DNA of 32,985 nucleotides from Gemmatimonadota bacterium. Its GTDB lineage: Bacteria; Gemmatimonadota; Gemmatimonadetes; Palauibacterales; KS3-K002. Under the pieces are notes generated by a model. That model was not told the origin of the DNA and searched no databases. It saw only the letters and a program-made list of their open reading frames with translations. The stretch lies in the NCBI GenBank assembly GCA_020344375.1, contig CP070823.1, positions 1,640,594 through 1,673,578 of the forward strand, in the 5' to 3' direction. Below are positions 1 through 7,773 of this stretch, one piece after another; the stretch's first letter is position 1, and every line of letters starts with the position of its first letter. The translations under genes were made by a program, and so were the position numbers.

Positions 1-1112
1 GCCTGACTGCCGTGAAGCCCGATGCGTCGGCTGTAGAAGAGGCGCGTGGCGCCGCCGGTGAAGAAATCGAAGATGCCAGATCGCTCCTGGAAGAACTGAC
101 GCTTCTCCGGGAAGAACAACGAGAAGCGCGTGAGGTTGACCTGGTAGTCGTCCGCCTCGACCTGGGCGAAGTCGGTGTTGACCGTCAGGTCGAGCGTCAG
201 GTTGCTGGTCAGGTTGTACCTCAGGTCGCCGCCAACCTCTGCCTCACCTTCGCTGTGCAAGCGATAGCCGTCCCCAACATCGTTGAGCACAGATGTCTGA
301 CCGACACCGCTCAAGACGTACGGTGTCACGTAGACCGGTCTACGGGCGATCACCCCTTCAAGAACCGCGTCCCGGGCGAGTGAGGGCCTGAGGTGCTCGA
401 ACTCGGGCGGGATCTCCGGGAAGACCTGCCGCTCGTTCTTGCGCGGGATGTACCGGTAGGCGGAGATGCCCATCTCGACTCGACCACCCTCCGCCTGAAA
501 TCCCAGGCTCGAGAACGGGATGCGAAGCTCGGCGAACCAGCCCTCAGATGTCTGCACCGCCGCCACGTCCCAGTGCGTGTTCCAACTGCCGTTCCAGGCC
601 CCCTGCCCGTCGCCGCTGATCGACACATCGCCCCGCACCCCCGCCGGCGTGGTGAAGAACCAGAGACCGATGTCGTTGTCATTGAATGGATCGATCACAA
701 CGCCGAAGCAGTCGTCGTCGCTCAAGCGGTCTCGGTACAGCGAGTTGACCCGTATGCGCGAGGGTTCGGAGTCGAAGAAGCGGCCCGACACGTAGAGGTA
801 ATGGTCGTCGTAGGCGACGCGGATCTCCGTTCGCTCGGTGAGCTCACCTCTGAACGTCGGGGTGTACATCGTCATCGGGAACGGGTCGATCCCATCCCAG
901 GCGGGCTCATCGCTCAAGCCATCCAGCTCCACCGCACCCCGGACGCGCGCCAGTATCAGAAGCGGGTCAGCTTCTTGCGACGCCGCGGCCTGCGGTGCCT
1001 GCGCCCTCAGTTCCGGCGTGCGGCCCGGGAGTGCCGTGATCACGGCCAACGAGGCCGCGCAGACGATCCGAAGCAGCCGCTTAACTGAAAATTTCTTTTC
1101 ATCCAGAGCCAT
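1..1112 (-). CDS. Secreted CBM9-like / DUF5916 protein (C-terminus beyond left edge)
   Basis: The minus-strand frame starts at ATG 1112 and is open to base 1, giving about 370 N-terminal residues of a protein whose C-terminus lies outside the window. It begins with a basic stretch (MALDEKKFSVKRLLR) and a hydrophobic signal segment ending near an Ala-Gln-Ala site, so export is likely. The next ~200 residues (DPLLILARVRGAVELDG, then WNGSWNTHWDVA) look like the carbohydrate-binding family 9 fold seen at the start of DUF5916 proteins. The visible end contains ekRQFFxE and LFYSRRIGL motifs, typical of the start of the DUF5916 region, usually predicted to be an outer-membrane beta-barrel. It lies 44 bp after the M56 gene on the same strand, so it is probably the third gene of the BlaI-M56 operon and a possible output of that sensor. 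The substrate is unknown. Confidence 0.85.
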   Translation of the reverse strand, partial: MALDEKKFSVKRLLRIVCAASLAVITALPGRTPELRAQAPQAAASQEADPLLILARVRGAVELDGLSDEPAWDGIDPFPMTMYTPTFRGELTERTEIRVAYDDHYLYVSGRFFDSEPSRIRVNSLYRDRLSDDDCFGVVIDPFNDNDIGLWFFTTPAGVRGDVSISGDGQGAWNGSWNTHWDVAAVQTSEGWFAELRIPFSSLGFQAEGGRVEMGISAYRYIPRKNERQVFPEIPPEFEHLRPSLARDAVLEGVIARRPVYVTPYVLSGVGQTSVLNDVGDGYRLHSEGEAEVGGDLRYNLTSNLTLDLTVNTDFAQVEADDYQVNLTRFSLFFPEKRQFFQERSGIFDFFTGGATRLFYSRRIGLHGSQ

Positions 1113-1156
1113 GACGCTGTCGCCTTCGTTTCGCGATTGTTAGAGCGCTGGCGCGG

Positions 1157-2995
1157 CTAGCGCGACTGGTGACGCGACGGGTTGATCTCGTCGAGCGCCC
1201 AGATCGCCATGGCACGCACCGGAGGCTGCGGGTCGCGCAGCGTGTCCAAGAGCGAATCGACCGCGCGCTCGTCACCGCGGATCCCGAGCCACTCCGCGGC
1301 CGAGCGTCGCATGCTGGGGTCGTCGTCGCGCAACGCGGCGATCAAGGCCGACAGGTCCCTGGCCAGCGGGCGGGCCACGTCGCTACCGAGGCGACCGGTC
1401 CAGACCTCGTCGTTATCCCAGGGGTTGCGTCCCCACTCGGCGAACACGGCGGCTCGCGCTGTGCTGGCTTCGCGACCGCCGATCTCCCCGAGCGCCCAGA
1501 TCACCGGTTCGCGGAGCTGCTCGTGCTGTTGGAGGGCTTCGCTCAACGCGGAAACCGCAGCGGGGTGCTCGATTTCCCCCAGCGACAGAACGGCCATCTC
1601 GCGCACCAGGGGATCCTCGTCCTCAAGCCGTTCGATCAACGGCTGGATAGCCATGTAATCTTTGATCTCGCCCAGGGCCCAGCCGGCGACGAGTCGCACA
1701 TCGGCATCGTCGTCTCGCAAACGTTCTATGAGAGGCCTGACACCCCGGGTGCTCTCGAGCTCACCCAGTGCCCACGCCGCGTGGCGTCTGATGAGCGGAT
1801 CATCGTTTTGGAGCTCGCGAACGCGCATCGCCACTGGGTCGCCTTCCTGCAGGGCACCCCATATCTCGAAGCTCGCCAGCGGGAACGCTACGGCCAGCGC
1901 CGTGAGCGACGCGGACAGCAGCTGACGCTGAGATATCGGTGCACGGTCCAATCCCCTGGCGAGGATGCTACGAAACCGCTGTGCCAAGCTGGACGCGCGC
2001 GCCATCGCGAAAGCACCGCGTGGTGCCCTCCCCACGACCTGCGCGCAGGCGATCTCGAAGAGATGCGTAGCGTAGACCTCGGAGCGAACACCCACATGCA
2101 GTGCGTGATCGTCGCAGGCACGCTCCCGCTCCAACGCGTTGAGCCGTGCGGCGAGCCACACCAGCGGATTGAACCAGTAGATTGCGCACGCGACCTCGAC
2201 CATGAGAAGGACGGCGTAGTCAAAGCGTGCGACGTGGGCGAGCTCGTGCAGCAGCACGATGCGCTTCCGCTCCGTCGACCACTTGGTCATGGCTTGCGGC
2301 AGGAGCACCACAGGAACCCAAAGGCCCCAGGTCACCGGTACCGCCACTTCACCGCTCACGAGCAAACGGATCCGCTGCCGGACCCCCAGGCTGGCAGCGA
2401 GCTCCTGAGCGAGCGCGCAGACATCGGTCGAACGAGGTTCCTGCGCGCGCCGTGTTATGCCGTGCACCCGCAACATGTCGAACCCGAGGCGAGCGAGCAG
2501 CACGAGGACACCGACGACCCAGATGAACAGAGCGATGCCAGCGGCGGACGGTCCTGTCGAACCCCGCTCGACGGCGCTTGCCGGTGTGACGGCAGCCTCA
2601 CCCCGCTTCGACCTCATGGCTTTCGCATGCGAAGCCTGGAGCGCGTCCGAGGTCCGCACCGCCACAGCGGGCAGATCATCCTCCGCCAATGCACGATAGA
2701 GTACCCCGTCGTTGCTGGTGGCGCCGGCCTCTACCTCCAGAGACACATTCTCTACTTTCAGAGACACATAAAGTGGCTCCAGCCTCCACGCCGGGAGCGC
2801 TGCCGAGAGGAGCGGAAGGATCAGCAGACTGCCGAGCGCTACGCTCCACACCGCGTGCCGCATCGCTGCGGACGCTCCGCGCAAAAACCAGCTGGCCAGC
2901 CCTGCAATAGCAAGCACTATCGTGGCTTTGAGCAGGACATCGATGGCAAGGTTGACGGCGAACACCGTATATGGACTACCGAGCATCTGGCTCAT
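1157..2995 (-). CDS. BlaR1-like M56 metallopeptidase with C-terminal HEAT repeats
   Basis: This 612-residue membrane protein has hydrophobic segments near residues 10-38, 46-70, 150-170, 260-280 and 360-380. The zinc site HELAH is at 250-254 and the probable third ligand lies in ERERACDDH near 289-297, as in M56/BlaR1 peptidases. BlaR1 cleaves, directly or indirectly, its partner repressor BlaI after sensing a signal. After the last membrane segment there is no penicillin-binding domain. Instead residues ~385-610 hold about six HEAT-like repeats with recurring WALGE and RPLIERL units and Asp-rich loops, probably on the periplasmic side. The ATG at 2995 follows an AG-rich ribosome site and overlaps the BlaI gene by 20 bp, indicating translational coupling. 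The signal sensed is unknown; a protein or peptide ligand would suit HEAT repeats. Confidence 0.92.
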   Translation of the reverse strand: MSQMLGSPYTVFAVNLAIDVLLKATIVLAIAGLASWFLRGASAAMRHAVWSVALGSLLILPLLSAALPAWRLEPLYVSLKVENVSLEVEAGATSNDGVLYRALAEDDLPAVAVRTSDALQASHAKAMRSKRGEAAVTPASAVERGSTGPSAAGIALFIWVVGVLVLLARLGFDMLRVHGITRRAQEPRSTDVCALAQELAASLGVRQRIRLLVSGEVAVPVTWGLWVPVVLLPQAMTKWSTERKRIVLLHELAHVARFDYAVLLMVEVACAIYWFNPLVWLAARLNALERERACDDHALHVGVRSEVYATHLFEIACAQVVGRAPRGAFAMARASSLAQRFRSILARGLDRAPISQRQLLSASLTALAVAFPLASFEIWGALQEGDPVAMRVRELQNDDPLIRRHAAWALGELESTRGVRPLIERLRDDDADVRLVAGWALGEIKDYMAIQPLIERLEDEDPLVREMAVLSLGEIEHPAAVSALSEALQQHEQLREPVIWALGEIGGREASTARAAVFAEWGRNPWDNDEVWTGRLGSDVARPLARDLSALIAALRDDDPSMRRSAAEWLGIRGDERAVDSLLDTLRDPQPPVRAMAIWALDEINPSRHQSR

Positions 2996-3371
2996 GGGAT
3001 TTCCTCTCCTCTTCGATCCACTTGGCGATCTCGTCCAACTCTTCCCGGGAAAGCCGTGATATGCCGAGAAGCGCGAGAATCGCCCGGGACGGTGAACCGC
3101 GGAAGAACGTGTGCAGCACGTTGCGAATCGCGGTTCGGGAGGCCGTCTCGTGCGGAACGGTTGGACTGTAGATGTAGTGGCGCCCCTCGCGACGGTGCTT
3201 TACCTGGCCCTTCTTCCCCAAGATCCCCAGCGTGACACGGACAGAATCGTAGCCTGGATCGTGCTCCATGCGGCCGACCACGTCCGCCACGCTTGCCTCG
3301 CCTAGTCGATAGACGATCTCCATGATCTCCCGTTCGCGGCGGCTGAGCCGCGTATGCGGAGTTCTGCTCAA
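2976..3371 (-). CDS. BlaI/MecI-family transcriptional repressor
   Basis: This 131-residue winged-helix protein has the opening LSRREREIMEIVYRLG and the block SVADVV.RM...YDSVRVTLGILGKKGQVKHRREGRHYIYSP, characteristic of BlaI/MecI/CopY repressors. The C-terminal helices (RAILALLGISRLSREELDEIAKWIEEE) match the dimerisation and cleavage region. The family binds inverted repeats as a dimer and is inactivated by proteolysis dependent on the partner M56 protein, which is encoded next and overlaps by 20 bp. The start is TTG at 3371, preceded by a G-rich ribosome site about five bases upstream; the next in-frame Met lies inside the first helix, so TTG is preferred. A 32-bp imperfect inverted repeat over the promoter is the likely autoregulatory operator. 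Confidence 0.93.
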   Translation of the reverse strand: MSRTPHTRLSRREREIMEIVYRLGEASVADVVGRMEHDPGYDSVRVTLGILGKKGQVKHRREGRHYIYSPTVPHETASRTAIRNVLHTFFRGSPSRAILALLGISRLSREELDEIAKWIEEERKSHEPDAR

Positions 3372-3394
3372 GGCGCCCCCTAGCCGTAGGTTCA

Positions 3395-3426
3395 GGCGTT
3401 ACTGTAAAATATTTTTCACTTACGCC
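3395..3426 (-). promoter_or_regulatory. Promoter with 32-bp inverted repeat, candidate BlaI operator
   Basis: Two abutting 16-base arms, 3395-3410 and 3411-3426, are inverted copies matching at 13 of 16 positions (GGCGTTACTGTAAAAT against GGCGTAAGTGAAAAAT). The AT-rich centre stands out from its GC-rich surroundings. On the minus strand a -35-like TTGGCG (3423-3428) and a -10-like TACAGT (3401-3406) are 16 bp apart, so the repeat covers both boxes. The BlaI-type gene begins 24 bp downstream. Assignment as the BlaI operator is inference from symmetry and position. Confidence 0.6.
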
Positions 3427-3524
3427 AAGCTAATGGCCGGACCCTCTGGTGTCAAGGCTGGGTTGTGAGTGAGCCCTCGGCCAGCAACCCGCTCATTCAA
3501 CGGCTGACCGTCCGCTGATCCGCC

Positions 3525-6500
3525 TCACGCCTCGTGCGATACGGTGCCCGTAGCGTCGGCCATGGCCTGCCGCTGCCGCTCCTCGCGCTCGTGCGCGTGG
3601 GCGGCGAAGGCGAAGCGATCGAGCTTGGTGTAGATGACCGGGATCAGGAACAAAGTGAACACCGCCGCCACGAGCACGCCGCCGATCGTCACCACCGCCA
3701 TGGGGATCCGGTAGAACGAGCCTCCCCCGGAGCCCAGCGCCTGCGGCAGAAGGGCGATGGCGATGGCGACGTTGGTCATGATAATCGGGCGGAGTCGAAT
3801 GGGTGCCGCTTCCAGGAGCGCTGGCACGATCGCCACGCCGCGCTGGCGCAACTGTTGGGTGTAATCGAGGATGAGGATCGCGTTGTTCACCACGATCCCG
3901 ACCAGCATGATCAGCGCCATCATGCTGAAGATGTTGAGCGAGCTGGCGGTAAGAAACAGTGCGAACGCCGCGCCGACAGCACCCAGCGGGAGCGTGAGCA
4001 TGATGGTGACGGGGTGCACAAAGGACTCCAGGATCATCGCGAGCACGACGTAGGTGAGGATGATGGCGATGACCAACGCCTTGAGCATCTCGCGGAACGA
4101 CTCGCTGTACATCTCGAACTGGCCGGTGATCTCGTAGCTGTAGCCCGGCGGGAACGCCATCTCGTCCAGGGCGAGCTGGACTGCGCGAGCCTGTTCGGTG
4201 AGACTTCCGCGTCCTATGTAGGCGTCGATCTGGACTGTCCGCTGCTTGTTGTCGCGCTGGATGGTGGTCTCGCCGGGACGATTCTCGAGTGTGCCGAGGG
4301 CGCTGATCGGCACCATGCCGTTGGGGCCACGGATCTGGAGGCTGCTGAGCTCGGAGACGCGATCGCGGGCGGACTCGTCGAGGCGCACGCGGATGTCCCG
4401 TTCGTCACCGGCTTCGCGATAGACGCCCGGGGTCACGCCCTCGATGGACGCGCGCAGCGTGCCGCCGACGCCGCCCACGCTGAGGCCGTAATCGGAGAGG
4501 ATCTCACGCTGCGGTCGGAAGACGACCTCTGGTCGCGGGTCCTCGATGGAGTTCCGCACGTCCACCAATCCCGGGATGGCAGCGACGGCGGCCGTTGCCT
4601 CACGTGCTAGCGGCTCGAGCCGATCCTGCTCCGGTCCCCTGACCAGAACCTGCAGCGGGGCTTCTCCGCCCGGCCCCATGGTTTCCGACATCACAACAGT
4701 CACCTCGGCGTCGGGTGTCGCCGCCATCCGTTCCCGCATCGAGGGAAGCAGGGCTTCCGTAGGGAGCTCGGATTCCACCGTTGCCTGGATCTCCGCCACG
4801 TTTACGCCTGTCGAGGTCCTGCCGAACCGCCGGCCGCTCCCGCCGATGCGGACCAAGGTGGAGCTAACCTCAGGCATCTCACTGAGCGAAGACTCGGCGC
4901 GCGCGGCGACCTCGGCCGTCCGCTCGACCGGTGTCCCCGGCGGGAGCTCCAGGGTGACCGTGGCCACGCCTTCATCCTGCTCCGGCATGAACTCGCCGCC
5001 CACAAAGGCGACCTGAACGCCGATGGCAAAGACCACCAGGACGAACGTCCCACCGATCACGGCCCAGCCGTTCCGCGGCCGGCCGAGCGCCCACCCTAGG
5101 GCGCGACGGTAGTCGCGCTCGAGATTGGCGTACCCGGCATCGAAGCGGCGCCACAGCCCAGCCAGCCACCCCTTGGTCTCCTCAAGCTTCGTCTCGTAGG
5201 TCCGTAAGGTTCGCGCCGCCAGCATCGGCGCCAACGTGAACGAGATAAGGACCGAGAACAGGGTGGCGAAGACCACCGTGAGGCCGAACTGGGTGAAGAA
5301 CTGCCCGATGATGCCCCGCATGAAGGCGATGGGGGTGAACACCACCAGGTTGGTGAGGGCAGAGGCGACGACAGCCACCGCGACCTCGGTCGTCCCAAAC
5401 TCCGCCGCCTCGTGAGGGGCACTCCCCTTGTCCAGATAGCGGTAGATGTTCTCGAGCACGACGATCGTGTTCGTCACGAGGATGCCGACCGTGATCCCCA
5501 GTGCCATCAAAGTCATCACGTTGATCGTAAACCCGGCCTGGCCGAGCGCCAGGAAAGTGGCCACGATCGTCGCGGGCATCGCGACCGCCGCGATCACCGT
5601 ACCGCGCCAGGAGTGGAGGAAGAGGAAGAGTACGAGCGTGGTGAGCCCGATCCCGATCAGCATGTTCCGCAGGATGTCCTGAACGGCGTCGCGGATGAAC
5701 TCGCTGGCGTCCCGGGCGATCTCGATCACCGCGCCCGCTGGTAGCTGGGCGCGGAGCTCGTCCACCACCCCGAACACACCAGCCGCGGTGGCCACGGTAT
5801 TGGCATCGGACTGCTTCTGGATCGAGAGGCTGACCGTCGGCTGGCCGTTGTAGCGGGCGATCTCCCTTACGTCGGCGAAGCCCTCACGGACCGTCGCGAT
5901 ATCGGCCAGCCGGACGCGCCCACTTTCCGGGAGGAAGATCGGGAGGTCTTCGATCTCCGGGATCGACTCGTACTCACCCACCACGCGCACGGCGAACTCG
6001 GCATCGGGCTGGGTGATGCGACCGGCCGGCACGGACAGGTTCTCAGCACCGACCAGACGTGCAACGTCGGTGATGGCCAGCCCATAGGCGCGCAGCCGGT
6101 CCGGGTGGACGAGGACCTGGACCTCCCGTTCGCGGCCGCCGAGCAGCGTCACGCGCGCTACGCCGTCGACCCGGGCCAGGCGCTCACGGAGCACATCGTC
6201 CGCGAAGTCGGTCAGCGCCTCCAGCGACTGCGGCCCCCGGAGCGTCACGTCCATAATGGGCATGGCGTTGATGTCGAGCTTGAGCACCGTCGGAGGCTCG
6301 GCGTCGGAGGGCAGGTTCGTGCGGATCGCATCGACCTTGTCCTTCACCTCGATGGCCGCGAGGTCCCCATTCACGTCATAGTCGAACCCGACGATCACGG
6401 TGGAGACGTTCTCCTGTGAGTAAGAGAGGAGATCCTCGAGGTTCGCAATTGTGGAGATCGCGTCCTCGATCCGCTCGGTGATCTGGGTCTCTACCTCCTC

Positions 6501-6674
6501 CGGTCCTGCCCCCGGGTACACCGTGGTGACCGTCACATACGGGATGTCGATGCCAGGCAACAGGTCCACGGCGAGGGTGAAGTAGCTGAAGGCGCCGAGG
6601 ATCACAAAAATCCCCACCAGCATGCTGGTGAGCACGGGCCGCTGAACGGCGAGGCGAGCGAAGAAGCGAAACAT
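3525..6674 (-). CDS. RND-family efflux pump, inner-membrane permease (AcrB/HAE1-like)
   Basis: The 1049 residues are the usual length for hydrophobe/amphiphile efflux RND permeases. Residue order is standard: TM1 at about 12-32, a first periplasmic domain with GAGPEEVE and the DINAMPI region, TM block ~333-545, a second periplasmic domain, and TM block ~865-1015. The pump would exchange ions for drugs or lipids and work as a trimer with the adaptor and TolC-like channel encoded upstream in the same operon. Oddly, the TM4 sites of AcrB Asp407 and Asp408 are Thr401 and Asn402 here (GILVTNTIVVLEN), and the site of Lys940 is Asn930 (GIVVNNAILILDY). The Arg of RLRPIIMTN is kept. Energy coupling may therefore differ from AcrB. 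The start follows the adaptor stop by 55 bp. Confidence 0.95.
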   Translation of the reverse strand: MFRFFARLAVQRPVLTSMLVGIFVILGAFSYFTLAVDLLPGIDIPYVTVTTVYPGAGPEEVETQITERIEDAISTIANLEDLLSYSQENVSTVIVGFDYDVNGDLAAIEVKDKVDAIRTNLPSDAEPPTVLKLDINAMPIMDVTLRGPQSLEALTDFADDVLRERLARVDGVARVTLLGGREREVQVLVHPDRLRAYGLAITDVARLVGAENLSVPAGRITQPDAEFAVRVVGEYESIPEIEDLPIFLPESGRVRLADIATVREGFADVREIARYNGQPTVSLSIQKQSDANTVATAAGVFGVVDELRAQLPAGAVIEIARDASEFIRDAVQDILRNMLIGIGLTTLVLFLFLHSWRGTVIAAVAMPATIVATFLALGQAGFTINVMTLMALGITVGILVTNTIVVLENIYRYLDKGSAPHEAAEFGTTEVAVAVVASALTNLVVFTPIAFMRGIIGQFFTQFGLTVVFATLFSVLISFTLAPMLAARTLRTYETKLEETKGWLAGLWRRFDAGYANLERDYRRALGWALGRPRNGWAVIGGTFVLVVFAIGVQVAFVGGEFMPEQDEGVATVTLELPPGTPVERTAEVAARAESSLSEMPEVSSTLVRIGGSGRRFGRTSTGVNVAEIQATVESELPTEALLPSMRERMAATPDAEVTVVMSETMGPGGEAPLQVLVRGPEQDRLEPLAREATAAVAAIPGLVDVRNSIEDPRPEVVFRPQREILSDYGLSVGGVGGTLRASIEGVTPGVYREAGDERDIRVRLDESARDRVSELSSLQIRGPNGMVPISALGTLENRPGETTIQRDNKQRTVQIDAYIGRGSLTEQARAVQLALDEMAFPPGYSYEITGQFEMYSESFREMLKALVIAIILTYVVLAMILESFVHPVTIMLTLPLGAVGAAFALFLTASSLNIFSMMALIMLVGIVVNNAILILDYTQQLRQRGVAIVPALLEAAPIRLRPIIMTNVAIAIALLPQALGSGGGSFYRIPMAVVTIGGVLVAAVFTLFLIPVIYTKLDRFAFAAHAHEREERQRQAMADATGTVSHEA

Positions 6675-6729
6675 GGTTAGCTCACGACTCGTTGCAGTTC
6701 ATGCAAGTGCGAGGTCACCATCTGCATCG

Positions 6730-7773
6730 CTACATCCCAGGGCCGCCCACGACACGAGTGCGGGCTCCTTCGGAGAGCAACGAAGCGCCGGCCACGACGA
6801 CCCGTTCGCCATCTGCGAGTCCGTCGAGAACTTCGACGTTCCCGTTGCCGCGCAGACCGAGGCGGACCTCCCTGCGATGGGCGAGCTCGTCGGCATCGAC
6901 GACCCAGATGACGCTCTCACGCACAGCACTTTGCGGCACGACCAGACAGGACTCCCGGCGGCCGACCTCCACCTGCGCCCTCACGAGCGACTCCGGCACC
7001 ACGCCCTGCGCTGCGGCTGCGCCCGGGAAGGTAAGCTCCACCTCCAGCAGTCGCGTCTCCGGATCCGCCTGCAGCGCGATCCGGGTCACCTGTCCCTCAA
7101 GCCCGTGCGAGTGGAGGACGGCAGGCTGGCCGATGGCCAGCTCCCGCGCCTGGCCGGGACTCACCTGCAGGCGCACCTGGATGCGGGAGAGATCAGAAAC
7201 CCGAACCAGCGGGTCACCCGGTGACGGAACCGTGCCGCGGTTCTCCAAGATGTCCGTGACGACACCGTCGAAGGGAGTGGTGAGCACGACGGCCCGACGC
7301 GCCGCCTCAAGGTTGGCCTCCGCGACCCGCAGCGCCGTGACGGCGTTGTCCCAGTCCTGGTCGCTGATCGCGCCCCGCTCCTTGAGAGGCTGCAGCCGCT
7401 CCACGGTCCGCTGAGCCTGTTCCCACGCGGCCTCGGCCTGACGGACCGCGGCAACGGATCCCAGGCTGGATTGGCGAACGAGCACGTCGCCCGCACGCAC
7501 GCGCTGACCCACGCGGACCGGGATCTCTATGATCTCATCTCCGGTCTTCGCGCGGATGGTGGCGCTGCGGATGCCACGTAGAGTGCCGGTGAATTCCCGG
7601 CGAACTACCAGAGGGCCGATGCTGGCCCGGGCGACCTCGACCGGGATGCCCGTGCGCTGCCGGATCTCGTCGACGTCCGGGTCGGGCTCACGATCGGCCG
7701 ACGCCTGGACCACTCTGAGGATCACCAGCGCGACCAGAGCGAGACCGATGATGCCGAAAATGAAGCGTTTCAT
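6730..7773 (-). CDS. RND efflux periplasmic adaptor (membrane fusion protein)
   Basis: This 347-residue adaptor has an N-terminal membrane anchor (KRFIFGIIGLALVALVIL). Next comes a lipoyl-like half motif (EIPVRVGQRVRAGDVLVRQ), a coiled-coil hairpin at about residues 117-180 (QAEAAWEQAQRTVERLQ...LRVAEANLEAARRA), and the second lipoyl half (VVLTTPFDGVVTDI). Beta-barrel and membrane-proximal domains follow, ending in a VLDGLADGERVVVAG motif typical of the family. It would bridge the RND pump in the inner membrane to the TolC-like outer-membrane channel. Its ATG at 7773 overlaps the stop of the upstream tolC-like gene by four bases (ATGA), so the two are translationally coupled. Length and domain order are normal and nothing looks broken. 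Confidence 0.94.
   Translation of the reverse strand: MKRFIFGIIGLALVALVILRVVQASADREPDPDVDEIRQRTGIPVEVARASIGPLVVRREFTGTLRGIRSATIRAKTGDEIIEIPVRVGQRVRAGDVLVRQSSLGSVAAVRQAEAAWEQAQRTVERLQPLKERGAISDQDWDNAVTALRVAEANLEAARRAVVLTTPFDGVVTDILENRGTVPSPGDPLVRVSDLSRIQVRLQVSPGQARELAIGQPAVLHSHGLEGQVTRIALQADPETRLLEVELTFPGAAAAQGVVPESLVRAQVEVGRRESCLVVPQSAVRESVIWVVDADELAHRREVRLGLRGNGNVEVLDGLADGERVVVAGASLLSEGARTRVVGGPGM

Noticed and set aside
1157..2995. Calling the M56 protein a beta-lactam sensor (BlaR1/MecR1)
   Set aside because: No penicillin-binding domain or SxxK motif follows the last membrane segment; HEAT repeats take its place.
1169..3235. A 688-codon open frame on the plus strand
   Set aside because: It lies opposite the M56 and BlaI genes, which have clear motifs. 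The translation is rich in Arg, His and Gln with no family features, as expected for an antisense shadow in GC-rich DNA.
3427..3524. GGGTTG...CAACCC repeat after the RND gene as a terminator
   Set aside because: The loop is long (about 19 bases), the stem only six base pairs and no T tract follows.
3534..4610. A 358-codon plus-strand frame within the RND gene
   Set aside because: It is antisense to a conserved pump gene, and its His/Arg/Asp-rich low-complexity translation indicates a shadow.
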